A stretch of 64,000 bases of DNA from Bacterioplanoides sp965219715. GTDB lineage: Bacteria; Pseudomonadota; Gammaproteobacteria; Pseudomonadales; Oceanobacteraceae. Of this stretch, positions 35,096 through 43,243 are shown in pieces. The stretch covers positions 248,001 to 312,000 of the forward strand of contig NZ_OZ244785.1 in the NCBI RefSeq assembly GCF_965219715.1, in the 5' to 3' direction. Position numbers and translations under genes: made by a program. The stretch's first letter is position 1. Each line of letters opens with the position of its first letter. The notes under the pieces were generated by a model. It did no database searches and was not told the DNA's origin. It worked only from the letters and a program-made list of their open reading frames with translations.

Positions 35096-35734
35096 ATGGC
35101 CGTAAAACGCAATACCGAGAGCCGGAAGCAACCCTCTCAGGAACGTTCGAAGAAGATGGTTGAGAAAATTCTGAAAGCCACGCGAGAGGTCTTGTTGAAG
35201 GACGGGGTTGATGGCTTGTCAACCAGAAAGATAGCAGCACAGGCTGGCATCTCAACGGGCTCTCTATACCAGTATTTCCCGAATAAACTGGCAGTGGTCA
35301 AAGCAATTTATAGTGCCTGTCTGGAGGACGTTATTAGCGACCTGGAAGTTTTGGTCGATATTCCTCCTATGTCCATTGGCGAGTTTATGGAGACATTGGA
35401 TACCAGGCTGGACCGTTTCTATACTCCCGAAAAATACTCTGAATCTTCTCCTGATCGTGCTTTTGAACTGGAATTATTCAAAGCTATGAATATCTTTAAG
35501 GAATTGAGGGAGATCGATGAGCAGCATGAGCGAAATGTGGTGAATGTACTGGCGAATGGATTGGCGAAAGTATTCGTAGATCAATCTCCCGATAACTTAT
35601 TACGGGTAAGTACCTATCTTTATGGTATTCATACTGCTTTTGATGAAATACTCGTTGCTGGCATTTGCGAATCCGCGCCATTACTGATTCCCCATAAAAA
35701 AGCAATGGTAGCTGTTATACAAACTTTGGAATGA
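35096..35734 (+). CDS. TetR-family regulator
   Basis: The 212-residue protein has a basic start (RNTESRKQPSQERSKKMVEKILKATRE), a helix-turn-helix at about 40-70 (TRKIAAQAGISTGSLYQYFPNK) and a helical ligand pocket. It is divergent from the YtcJ lipoprotein gene, and a perfect palindrome lies between them; the standard arrangement is self-control plus control of the neighbour. The ligand is probably a substrate or product of the envelope hydrolase (inference). Confidence 0.92.
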   Translation: MAVKRNTESRKQPSQERSKKMVEKILKATREVLLKDGVDGLSTRKIAAQAGISTGSLYQYFPNKLAVVKAIYSACLEDVISDLEVLVDIPPMSIGEFMETLDTRLDRFYTPEKYSESSPDRAFELELFKAMNIFKELREIDEQHERNVVNVLANGLAKVFVDQSPDNLLRVSTYLYGIHTAFDEILVAGICESAPLLIPHKKAMVAVIQTLE

Positions 35735-35749
35735 CAAGCCTGTAACGGG

Positions 35750-36373
35750 TTAACTTATTATCGCTTCAAGATCTTGCTGCAACGATTGTTTCAGGTCGGT
35801 CAGGCGACCGTGGAAGAAATGGCTGCCATCGCTGAAAACCCGCCAGTGTGGCTGAGGCACCAGTCGTTCCACCCAGTCGTCAACTTCATCAAAAGGAACA
35901 ACTTCATCGGCATCGCCCATATACACGTGGCTCTCGAACTCGTAGGGCAGGGCATTAGGAGCATCGAAGTGGTGAACTGCCGGAGCCACCAGAAACAGTC
36001 CGGATACCAGCTCCGTTTGTTGGCAGGAAGCCAGGCAGGCCATACCGGCACCAAACGAAAATCCACCGAGATAGATCTTGTTCCAGCCCAGCTCCTGTTT
36101 GGCGAATGTCAGCGCCGCAAGTACGTCATCGATCTCGCCTTTGCCGTGATCGTGCTCGCCCGGGCTATCGCCAACTCCGCGAAAATTAAACCGCAGGGTC
36201 GACAGACCCAGGCTTGCTGCAGCGCGGGTCGCTGTGGTGACCACTTTATTATTCATGGTGCCGTCAAACAGCGGGTGAGGGTGGCACATCAGAAAACCAT
36301 CGCTGCCCTGACTGTCTACCCGGGCTTCCAGATCTCCATTGGGCGTTACGATGCGGGTTGCGATTTCACTCAT
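35750..36373 (-). CDS. Alpha/beta hydrolase (COG2945 type)
   Basis: The 207-residue soluble protein shows the short alpha/beta-hydrolase plan: CHPHPLFDGTMNNKVV (oxyanion region), FNFRGVGDSPGEHDHG, nucleophile Ser in GGFSFGAGMA (about 100-109), acid in GDADEVVPFDEV, and His in DGSHFFHGRL. Bacterial members of this group are small esterases of unknown natural substrate. Convergent with the TetR gene by 15 bases. The 273 bases before cysD beyond its start show no feature I can name. Confidence 0.88.
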   Translation of the reverse strand: MSEIATRIVTPNGDLEARVDSQGSDGFLMCHPHPLFDGTMNNKVVTTATRAAASLGLSTLRFNFRGVGDSPGEHDHGKGEIDDVLAALTFAKQELGWNKIYLGGFSFGAGMACLASCQQTELVSGLFLVAPAVHHFDAPNALPYEFESHVYMGDADEVVPFDEVDDWVERLVPQPHWRVFSDGSHFFHGRLTDLKQSLQQDLEAIIS

Positions 36374-36646
36374 AGATTGTCTCTGATGTTCGGATTGATA
36401 GGGGCGTCAGCCTAAGCTGATTGCCGCGGAAAAGCTCTACCACCTTTCGGCTTGTGGCTTCTACTTAATGGTAGGATCCGGGCTGGAGAAATGATACGAC
36501 AAGCTGCCTATATCTATATAGCTAAATGTTATCGAACATGCCTTCTTATATATCTCACCTCTTGATATAGTTCCGTCCATCTAAATTAGGCTAAAAGTAA
36601 ATCCGACAATTTCCCTTAGGGATAGCTCGGAAGCAGAAGAGCAACC

Positions 36647-37555
36647 ATGACTGACTACAACCTGACGCATTTAAAGCAGCTCGAAGCGGAAAGTATTCAT
36701 ATTATCCGTGAAGTGGCTGCAGAGTTTGATAATCCGGTAATGCTGTACTCCGTGGGTAAAGATTCCGCGGTAATGCTGCACCTGGCCCGTAAAGCTTTTT
36801 ATCCGGGTAAACCACCGTTTCCACTGATGCACGTGGACACCAAGTGGAAGTTCAAAGAAATGATCGAGTTCCGCGACAAAATGGCGGAAACCGTTGGTAT
36901 GGAACTGCTGGTTCATACCAATCCGGAAGGTCTGGCGCAGGGCGTAGGTCCGTTCACCCATGGTTCTTCCAAGCACACCGACATCATGAAAACCCAGGCG
37001 CTGAAACAAGCGCTGGATAAATGGGGCTTTGATGCGGCCTTTGGTGGTGCGCGTCGTGATGAAGAAAAATCCCGTGCGAAAGAGCGCGTGTACTCTTTCC
37101 GTGATGAAAACCACCGTTGGGACCCGAAAAACCAGCGTCCTGAACTGTGGAACATCTACAACGGTAAAGTTAATAAAGGTGAATCCATCCGTGTATTCCC
37201 ATTATCCAACTGGACTGAGCTGGATATCTGGCAGTACATCTACATGGAAAACATCGAAATTCCAGGTCTGTACCTGGCAGAAGAACGTCCTGTGGTTGAG
37301 CGTGATGGCATGCTGATCATGGTTGACGACGAGCGTATGCCGTTAGACGAAGGCGAAGTGCCTGAGAAGAAAATGGTTCGCTTCCGTACCCTGGGTTGTT
37401 ACCCATTAACCGGTGCTGTGGAATCCACTGCCAATACTCTGCCTGAGATTATTCAGGAAATGCTGCTGACCACCACGTCAGAGCGTCAGGGTCGTGCGAT
37501 TGACCACGATTCATCTGGTTCCATGGAGAAGAAGAAACAAGAGGGGTACTTCTAA
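36647..37555 (+). CDS. cysD: Sulfate adenylyltransferase subunit 2 CysD
   Basis: The 302-residue subunit makes adenosine 5'-phosphosulfate from sulfate and ATP. The PP-loop SVGKDSAVMLHLARKAF (about 37-53) binds ATP, followed by FDAAFGGARRDEEKSRAKER and the C-terminal GYF. It overlaps cysN by one base, so the two subunits are coupled. First step of assimilatory sulfate reduction; CysB control is likely but no site is obvious. Confidence 0.98.
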   Translation: MTDYNLTHLKQLEAESIHIIREVAAEFDNPVMLYSVGKDSAVMLHLARKAFYPGKPPFPLMHVDTKWKFKEMIEFRDKMAETVGMELLVHTNPEGLAQGVGPFTHGSSKHTDIMKTQALKQALDKWGFDAAFGGARRDEEKSRAKERVYSFRDENHRWDPKNQRPELWNIYNGKVNKGESIRVFPLSNWTELDIWQYIYMENIEIPGLYLAEERPVVERDGMLIMVDDERMPLDEGEVPEKKMVRFRTLGCYPLTGAVESTANTLPEIIQEMLLTTTSERQGRAIDHDSSGSMEKKKQEGYF

Positions 37556-39165
37556 TGTCACACCAATCAAACCTGATTGCAGAAGATATCCTGGCGTATC
37601 TGAAGCAACACGAAAACAAAGAACTGCTGCGCTTTCTGACCTGCGGTAACGTGGATGACGGTAAGTCTACCCTGATCGGTCGTCTGTTATACGATTCCAA
37701 GATGATCTTTGAAGATCAGTTGGCAGCGGTTGAAAACGACTCGGCAAAATCCGGTACTCAGGGCGACAAAATCGACCTGGCGCTGCTGGTAGACGGCTTG
37801 GCCGCTGAGCGTGAGCAAGGCATCACCATCGATGTGGCTTACCGTTATTTCTCCACTGAGAAACGTAAGTTCATTATCGCTGATACGCCTGGACACGAGC
37901 AGTACACCCGTAACATGGCCACCGGTGCTTCGACCTGTGACCTGGCGATCATCCTGATCGATGCCCGTTACGGTGTTCAGACTCAGACCAAACGTCACTC
38001 GTACATTGCGTCACTGCTGGGTATTAAGCACGTTGTTGTCGCCGTGAACAAAATGGACCTGCTGGACTTCTCCGAAGAGCGCTTCGAAGAGATCAAAGCG
38101 GATTACCTCAAGTTTGCTGAAAATCTGAATCTGAGCGACATCAAGTGTGTGCCAATTTCGGCGTTAGACGGTGACAACATTGTTAACCGTACTGAGCGTT
38201 CTAACTGGTACACCGATAAAACGCTGATGGAAATTCTTGAGACGGCTGAAATTTCGGCCGACAAAAACCTGCAGAACTTCCGCTTCCCGGTTCAGTACGT
38301 AAACCGTCCAAACCTGGATTTCCGTGGTTTCTGCGGTACCGTGGCGTCGGGTTCTATTCGCCCGGGTGATAGCGTAATGGCACTGCCATCACGTAAAACC
38401 AGCACCGTCGACAAGATTGTGACCTACGAAGGTGACCAGGACGAAGCATTCATCGATCAGGCGGTGACCATCACCCTGAAAGATGAAATTGACGTATCCC
38501 GTGGTGACACTCTGGTTCATATCGACGACGTTCCAACGGTATCCAGCAAGTTGAATGCCGACATTGTATGGATGGCTGAAGACGCGCTGGTTCCGGGTAA
38601 GCCTTACGACATTAAGTTTGCTTCACAGATGTCTCAGGGTGCTGTGTCTAAAATCCACCACCGTGTTGATGTCAACACGCTGGACCAACACGATGCAGAC
38701 GACGTTAAGCTGAACGAAATTGCTCTGTGTGAAGTTGCACTGACTAAACCGGTTGCTTTTGACCCGTATCAGAAAAACCGCGCAACGGGTGGTTTTATCG
38801 TGATTGACCGCCTGACCAACGTAACCGTTGGCGCTGGTATGATTGTCGGTGAAGCTCAGGACGGTGAGGGTGATGCGCACCCAGTGTCGGCTGAAGAAAA
38901 AGCCGCACGTTTCGGTCAGAAGCCAGCTGTTGTGGCTATTAACGCTGCAGACGCAGAAGACGTTGTTCTGAAGCTGGATCGCCGCCTGTTCGAAATGGGT
39001 CGCGTATCTGGCATCGCAACAGCCGAGAATGCGGAACTGCTGAAAGCAGCGGGTCTGGTTGCTCTGGTTGCTGGTGGTGCAGACGGCGCTGATATCAGTC
39101 TGGCAGCGGATCAGGAATCTCTGGATAGCCTGATTGCTGAACTGCAGGAGAAAGGAATTATTTAA
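37555..39165 (+). CDS. cysN: Sulfate adenylyltransferase GTPase subunit CysN, extended C-terminus
   Basis: The 536-residue protein is the GTPase that powers CysD. It has the EF-Tu-like G domain with GNVDDGKSTLIGRLLYD (P-loop, about 31-47), DTPGHEQYTRN (switch II), NKMDL (base specificity) and two beta-barrel domains. Residues beyond about 455, absent from the roughly 475-residue Escherichia coli form, include DAEDVVLKLDRRLFEMGR and end in SLIAELQEKGII. This tail recalls the C-terminal part of the APS kinase (CysC) but has no P-loop, so it may be a remnant of a CysNC fusion. A terminator follows 19 bases after the stop. Confidence 0.95.
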   Translation: MSHQSNLIAEDILAYLKQHENKELLRFLTCGNVDDGKSTLIGRLLYDSKMIFEDQLAAVENDSAKSGTQGDKIDLALLVDGLAAEREQGITIDVAYRYFSTEKRKFIIADTPGHEQYTRNMATGASTCDLAIILIDARYGVQTQTKRHSYIASLLGIKHVVVAVNKMDLLDFSEERFEEIKADYLKFAENLNLSDIKCVPISALDGDNIVNRTERSNWYTDKTLMEILETAEISADKNLQNFRFPVQYVNRPNLDFRGFCGTVASGSIRPGDSVMALPSRKTSTVDKIVTYEGDQDEAFIDQAVTITLKDEIDVSRGDTLVHIDDVPTVSSKLNADIVWMAEDALVPGKPYDIKFASQMSQGAVSKIHHRVDVNTLDQHDADDVKLNEIALCEVALTKPVAFDPYQKNRATGGFIVIDRLTNVTVGAGMIVGEAQDGEGDAHPVSAEEKAARFGQKPAVVAINAADAEDVVLKLDRRLFEMGRVSGIATAENAELLKAAGLVALVAGGADGADISLAADQESLDSLIAELQEKGII

Positions 39166-39183
39166 TTCCTGCTCTTTGTTTAT

Positions 39184-39217
39184 AAAACCCCGGTCTGGAA
39201 ACAGCCCGGGGTTTTTT
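39184..39217 (+). terminator. Terminator of cysDN
   Basis: AACCCCGG and CCGGGGTT pair around a 13-base middle and are followed by a T-run. It lies 19 bases past the cysN stop. Confidence 0.85.
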
Positions 39218-39287
39218 ATTGCTCGGTTTTTATTGCTCAGTTTTATCGTTGAGCGTTTTATTAGACGTGATTAACGCCAAATAGCTA

Positions 39288-39602
39288 TTACATATTCAGA
39301 GGCTTTAACAGTTTCACACTCACCGCACTTTCTTCAATCAGACTGAAAACTCTGGCTCTCATTTCAGTTTTCCACCAATCATCATAGGTTTCAGCATAAA
39401 GACGCTGCCGGGACTCCTCATTGTCAAACTCCCGGAGCCAGACGAAATAGTCGTTGCCGTCTTCGTCCGTTTGCAGATAAGTATCGAGTACAGTCATGCC
39501 TTTATTACGTTGGTAGGGCAGAATTTCTGTGCCCATCAGTTCAAGCCATTCCTGTGTTTTTCCAGGTTTAATCTTATATTCGCGAAGTTCGATGATTTTC
39601 AT
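39288..39602 (-). CDS. NIPSNAP-family protein
   Basis: From ATG 39602 the product has 104 residues; a longer start five codons upstream is possible and neither has a good ribosome site. The ferredoxin-like (dimeric alpha-beta barrel) fold is seen in IIELREYKIKPGKTQEWLELM, then GNDYFVWLREFDNEESRQR. NIPSNAP proteins are small and soluble; in bacteria their role is unclear, some being monooxygenase-like. Convergent with cysN. Confidence 0.82.
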   Translation of the reverse strand: MKIIELREYKIKPGKTQEWLELMGTEILPYQRNKGMTVLDTYLQTDEDGNDYFVWLREFDNEESRQRLYAETYDDWWKTEMRARVFSLIEESAVSVKLLKPLNM

Positions 39603-39779
39603 ACTGCTTAGCATCATTGTCTGAAAGTTGGTTGGTTTGTGTCATAGGCTATTTTAGATCAATTACAGACTCGTATCGGGTAATTTCGAGTGAGGTTGCG
39701 GATTATAGCGCCGAATAGTTATCCTCTTTGAATCTGTTAAACTGCCAGTTGAAGTTATTAATGATAATAAGGTTTCTAT

Positions 39780-40457
39780 ATGCTAAGGCTGGCTACAATT
39801 CTGTTATTTTTTCTCTGTGCTTCTGCATGCTCTACCACTGGTGGTGCTCAGAATCTGGCACCTCCTTCTTTTACAGCCGCCGAGGCGCAGGCAACGCAAT
39901 CTAATGAGGCTGCTTATGTATCGCGATACCTGGTTAAGGAAGCTGATATTAGTCTGGAAGTGGAATCGATTGATACCGTTGTGTCTGATCTAAAGGCATC
40001 TTTGGAGCGACTGCAGGGTTATGTCGATCGTTCGGAGCAACGTAATGAACGGACTATTGATATTACCGCTAAAGTGCCTTCGGAAAAGTTCGATACCTTT
40101 ATCAGTGCTATCGGAAAAAGCGGCATCATCACGAACAAATCAGTGCGGGTAAAAGATATCACTGATCAGGTGATCGATACCGGCGCCCGTTTGAAAAGTA
40201 TGAAAGCCTTGCGCAGCCGGATGGAGGCGCTGCTGAATAAAACCCTGGATATTGGACAAATTCTGCAGATTGAAAAAGAGATTACCCGGCTTCAGGGTGA
40301 GATAGAACGTATTGAAGGGCGTTTAAATAGCCTTAAAAAGCAGGCCGCAATGTCAGAAGTGAATATATCCATTTCGAAGAAACGTGTGTTAGGCCCACTG
40401 TCTTATATCGGTGTGGGTGTTTACTGGGTATTTGAGAAATTGTTTATCATCGAATAA
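39780..40457 (+). CDS. DUF4349 lipoprotein with coiled coil
   Basis: The 225-residue protein has a lipobox (CASAC, Cys17), then DUF4349: an alpha-beta part with YLVKEADISLEVESIDTVV and DITAKVPSEKFDTFISAI, a coiled coil (about 140-195, MKALRSRMEALLNK, IEKEITRLQGEIERIEGRL) and a short hydrophobic end (LGPLSYIGVGVYWVFEKLF) that may be a C-terminal membrane anchor. The family is envelope-located and of unknown function. Confidence 0.85.
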   Translation: MLRLATILLFFLCASACSTTGGAQNLAPPSFTAAEAQATQSNEAAYVSRYLVKEADISLEVESIDTVVSDLKASLERLQGYVDRSEQRNERTIDITAKVPSEKFDTFISAIGKSGIITNKSVRVKDITDQVIDTGARLKSMKALRSRMEALLNKTLDIGQILQIEKEITRLQGEIERIEGRLNSLKKQAAMSEVNISISKKRVLGPLSYIGVGVYWVFEKLFIIE

Positions 40458-40596
40458 GGGAAAATCCGGGTGAAAGCCCGGTGTTCTTGCGTCATTTTGT
40501 ATCCATATCCTGCAGTTTTGTGCACTGCTTTGCTGGCCCTCTGAGCCTATGATGATTCCACTAGCTAATTGAATCATTTCACGAAGGGGTGAATGT

Positions 40597-40728
40597 ATGA
40601 CTGTTAAGAAAGTGACGTTTAAATCATTCGGTGTCGACCTGGCAGCAAACCTGTACCTGCCTGAGGGTTTTGATGAAAACAAGCAATACAAAGCGATTTT
40701 GTCACTGGCAGCTTTCCATCATACCTAA
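40597..40728 (+). pseudogene. N-terminal fragment of a YcjY-type alpha/beta hydrolase
   Basis: The 43-codon frame MTVKKVTFKSFGVDLAANLY...LPEGFDENKQYKAILSLAAFHHT matches the first strands of YcjY-like hydrolases (xFKSxGxxLAANLYLPEGFDxxxKYKAI), then stops at TAA where the rest of the enzyme (nucleophile, acid, His) should be. The upstream ACGAAGGGG would serve as ribosome site. It looks like a deletion remnant; too short to fold. Confidence 0.75.
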
Positions 40729-40823
40729 TCACTAGTTCTTATCCTGTTCGCTGGTGCCATCTTGCCTGTGTCGCTCTGCAATCTAAGGTTTTAGTACCTG
40801 ATAAACAGATGGCGGGAGTCACC

Positions 40824-41678
40824 ATGGTCGCATTACACAAACTAGAAGAGGTCAGGGCAGGCTTTGTTCTGCCATCGCCTCCGTCCTTGTTGATTAAGGT
40901 GCAGGACCTTTGTACGGCGGAAGAACCGGATCTGGCGAAACTGGCGGAACTGGTGGCCTGTGACATCGGTTTGTCAGCTGCCATTCTGCAGGCGATTAAC
41001 TCTTCGGCGTATGGTATGAACCGACAGATATCCGATGCACGCCAGGCGGTGATGTTTCTGGGCTTTAAAACAGTGTCAGGGTTGGTGTCGTCCGTTCTGA
41101 TTCAGCAGGCATTTGTTGGTAAATCGGCCATTAACTTTGAGCGCTTCTGGGATACTTCGCGGCAAATTGCCGAAGCGATGGTGTTTATCGGTCAGATCAT
41201 TAAAGATCGTGTGCCGCTGGAAAATTTATACACCACCGGCCTGTTTCATGATTGTGGTGTTGCCGCCATGAGCATCCGCTTTCATGACAGTTACTTGCAG
41301 TGCCTGCAGGAAGCCGACAAAAGCGATGATCAGACGCTGATGGAAATCGAAGACGCCCGTTATAACACTTCCCATCCGATTGTTGGTTATCTGATTGCTA
41401 ATGGCTGGAATCTGCCAAAAGAGGTCTGCAAAGTGATTCTTGGTCATCATGATCCTGACTCTTTCGACTTTGGCCACGACAGCATCGAAAACCTGATGAT
41501 GAGCACGCTGAAACTGGCAGAAAATATTGTTGAACGCAGCAGCCGCGACAGAGATTGCGTCGGTTGGCTGGAATATAAAGACACGTATTTTGATCAGCTT
41601 GGGCTGATGGAGTCGGACTACTTTGATTTGCAGGAAGATCTTCAGCAAATCTGGAATGAGCAGGTGATGGGAGGCTGA
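40824..41678 (+). CDS. HDOD-domain signalling protein
   Basis: From ATG 40824 (GGGAG five bases before) the product has 284 residues; an in-frame ATG at 40809 is less well placed. The HDOD domain spans about 10-205: LPSPPSLLIKVQDL, ACDIGLSAAILQAINSSAYG, ISDARQAVMFLGF and GLFHDCGVAAM, the HD-like site incomplete for a phosphodiesterase. HDOD proteins are linked to second-messenger or chemosensory signalling without a known catalytic activity. The cue is not visible. Confidence 0.9.
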   Translation: MVALHKLEEVRAGFVLPSPPSLLIKVQDLCTAEEPDLAKLAELVACDIGLSAAILQAINSSAYGMNRQISDARQAVMFLGFKTVSGLVSSVLIQQAFVGKSAINFERFWDTSRQIAEAMVFIGQIIKDRVPLENLYTTGLFHDCGVAAMSIRFHDSYLQCLQEADKSDDQTLMEIEDARYNTSHPIVGYLIANGWNLPKEVCKVILGHHDPDSFDFGHDSIENLMMSTLKLAENIVERSSRDRDCVGWLEYKDTYFDQLGLMESDYFDLQEDLQQIWNEQVMGG

Positions 41679-41757
41679 AATCGTCACTAAACAGGCCGTT
41701 GTAATTGCTCTAAAATAGCGGCGCTTTTCTTTTCTGCAGGATGGCGTCAGCCTGAAG

Positions 41758-42492
41758 ATGATTAACAAACGAGGTCGCCTCGACCGTTTTCTCAGCCGAA
41801 CCCTGAATATCAGCCGCAATAACCTGCGTCCCTTGTTGGCGGCCGGGCGCGTTAGCGTAAATGGCAGTGTTGTTAACGATTCGGCTTTTCAGATTGATGA
41901 ATTCTGCAACATTATTCTCGATGCAGGCACCAACAGAGAAACCGTTTTGCAGCACAATACGCCGCTGTATCTGATGCTGAACAAACCCGTAGGTGTGGTC
42001 AGCGCAACCAGAGACGATTTGCATAAAACCGTCATCGACCTGATCGATCATCCACGTAAACACGAATTGCATATTGTCGGCCGACTGGACCTGAATACCA
42101 GCGGCTTGCTGTTGTTAACCAATGACAGCCGCTGGTCGGAAAAAATCATGGCGCCTGAGGCCAAAGTCGAAAAAGTGTATAACGTGGAGCTGGAAAACGA
42201 TCTTAACGACGAGTATGTCAGCGCTTTTGCTAAAGGGATGTATTTCCCGTTTGAAAATATCACCACTCAACCGGCTGTGTTGGAAGTAACCGGAGCTAAA
42301 TCAGCACGTGTGATTTTAAAAGAAGGGAAATACCATCAGATAAAACGCATGTTTGGTCGGTTCCGTAATGCGGTGATCCGTTTACATCGAGAGAGAGTGG
42401 GTGAGCTCGAGTTAGCAGATAATTCAGGTAATTATTTGCCGCAAGGCTGCAGTTGTTTGATTGATCCGGATGCGATCTGGAATCAACGATGA
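41758..42492 (+). CDS. RsuA-family pseudouridine synthase
   Basis: The 244-residue enzyme turns a uridine of rRNA to pseudouridine. An S4 RNA-binding domain (about 5-55, RLDRFLSRTLNISRNNLRPLL) is followed by the catalytic domain with LMLNKPVGVVSA, GRLDLNTSGLLLLTND (catalytic Asp) and EGKYHQIKRMFGRFRN. Most like RsuA, which modifies 16S rRNA U516, but RluE/RluF cannot be fully excluded. Its end overlaps the convergent transglycosylase gene by 10 bases. Confidence 0.9.
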   Translation: MINKRGRLDRFLSRTLNISRNNLRPLLAAGRVSVNGSVVNDSAFQIDEFCNIILDAGTNRETVLQHNTPLYLMLNKPVGVVSATRDDLHKTVIDLIDHPRKHELHIVGRLDLNTSGLLLLTNDSRWSEKIMAPEAKVEKVYNVELENDLNDEYVSAFAKGMYFPFENITTQPAVLEVTGAKSARVILKEGKYHQIKRMFGRFRNAVIRLHRERVGELELADNSGNYLPQGCSCLIDPDAIWNQR

Positions 42493-43091
42493 TCAATAAA
42501 CCAGTATTTTTCCCAGAACATCATCACTTTTTCCGGATATTTTGTACGTCCTAAACTGCCGTTATAACGAGCTAAGGCACGTATCCAGTCGCCTTTTTCG
42601 CGCTTTAAATAATGTTTCAGGATGGTACAGCCGTAACGCAAATTGGTACGGGTTTTCATCAGGTTATCGTCTTCACGACCAATTTCTTTTTTCCAGAACG
42701 GCATTATCTGCATATAACCCTGGGCACCCACCACAGACAATGCAAAGCGCTGAAAGCCGCTTTCGACATGAATAAGCGCCATTACTAATTCCGGTGATAA
42801 ATCAGCACGAGAGGCTTCCTGATGCACCATGCGAAGAAAATCCAGCCGCTTTTTATCGTCTTTGATATAACGTTTTAAGCGTGTCGACATATCAACCAGC
42901 CACACCTGTGCGGCAAACTCATCTTCGAACGATGTAGCATCGTTAACCGCGTTACGTAATGCATCGCGCAGTTCGCTATCGACTTTCGGTTTGTTCGATG
43001 AAGTTTTATTGGCGTGAACAGCAGGGGAGGTGCCGATTAATAACAGGCATAAAAAAAACGCAGAAAAAACGTTTTGGTTAAATCGTTTCAT
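42483..43091 (-). CDS. Lytic transglycosylase (SLT domain)
   Basis: The 202-residue periplasmic protein has a signal peptide (cut after AVHA, near residue 28) and a SLT domain at about 95-190: LVMALIHVESGFQRFALS (catalytic Glu), VGAQGYMQIMPFWKKEIGR, LRYGCTILKHYL and ALARYNGS. It cleaves the glycan strands of peptidoglycan to 1,6-anhydro ends during wall remodelling. No lipobox, so it is soluble in the periplasm. Confidence 0.92.
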   Translation of the reverse strand: MKRFNQNVFSAFFLCLLLIGTSPAVHANKTSSNKPKVDSELRDALRNAVNDATSFEDEFAAQVWLVDMSTRLKRYIKDDKKRLDFLRMVHQEASRADLSPELVMALIHVESGFQRFALSVVGAQGYMQIMPFWKKEIGREDDNLMKTRTNLRYGCTILKHYLKREKGDWIRALARYNGSLGRTKYPEKVMMFWEKYWFIDHR

Positions 43092-43243
43092 CTGCGCTTT
43101 CTCCTTGTGTTCTTATACTTACTACAAAACGTTTCCGAGGCCGTCAGAGCAAGGCAAAAATAATCGAAAACGCGCAGTTTATAGCTAATAAATGAGCATT
43201 TGAGATTATTTTTAACACAGCTCTGACAACGCAGGTAGTTTTG

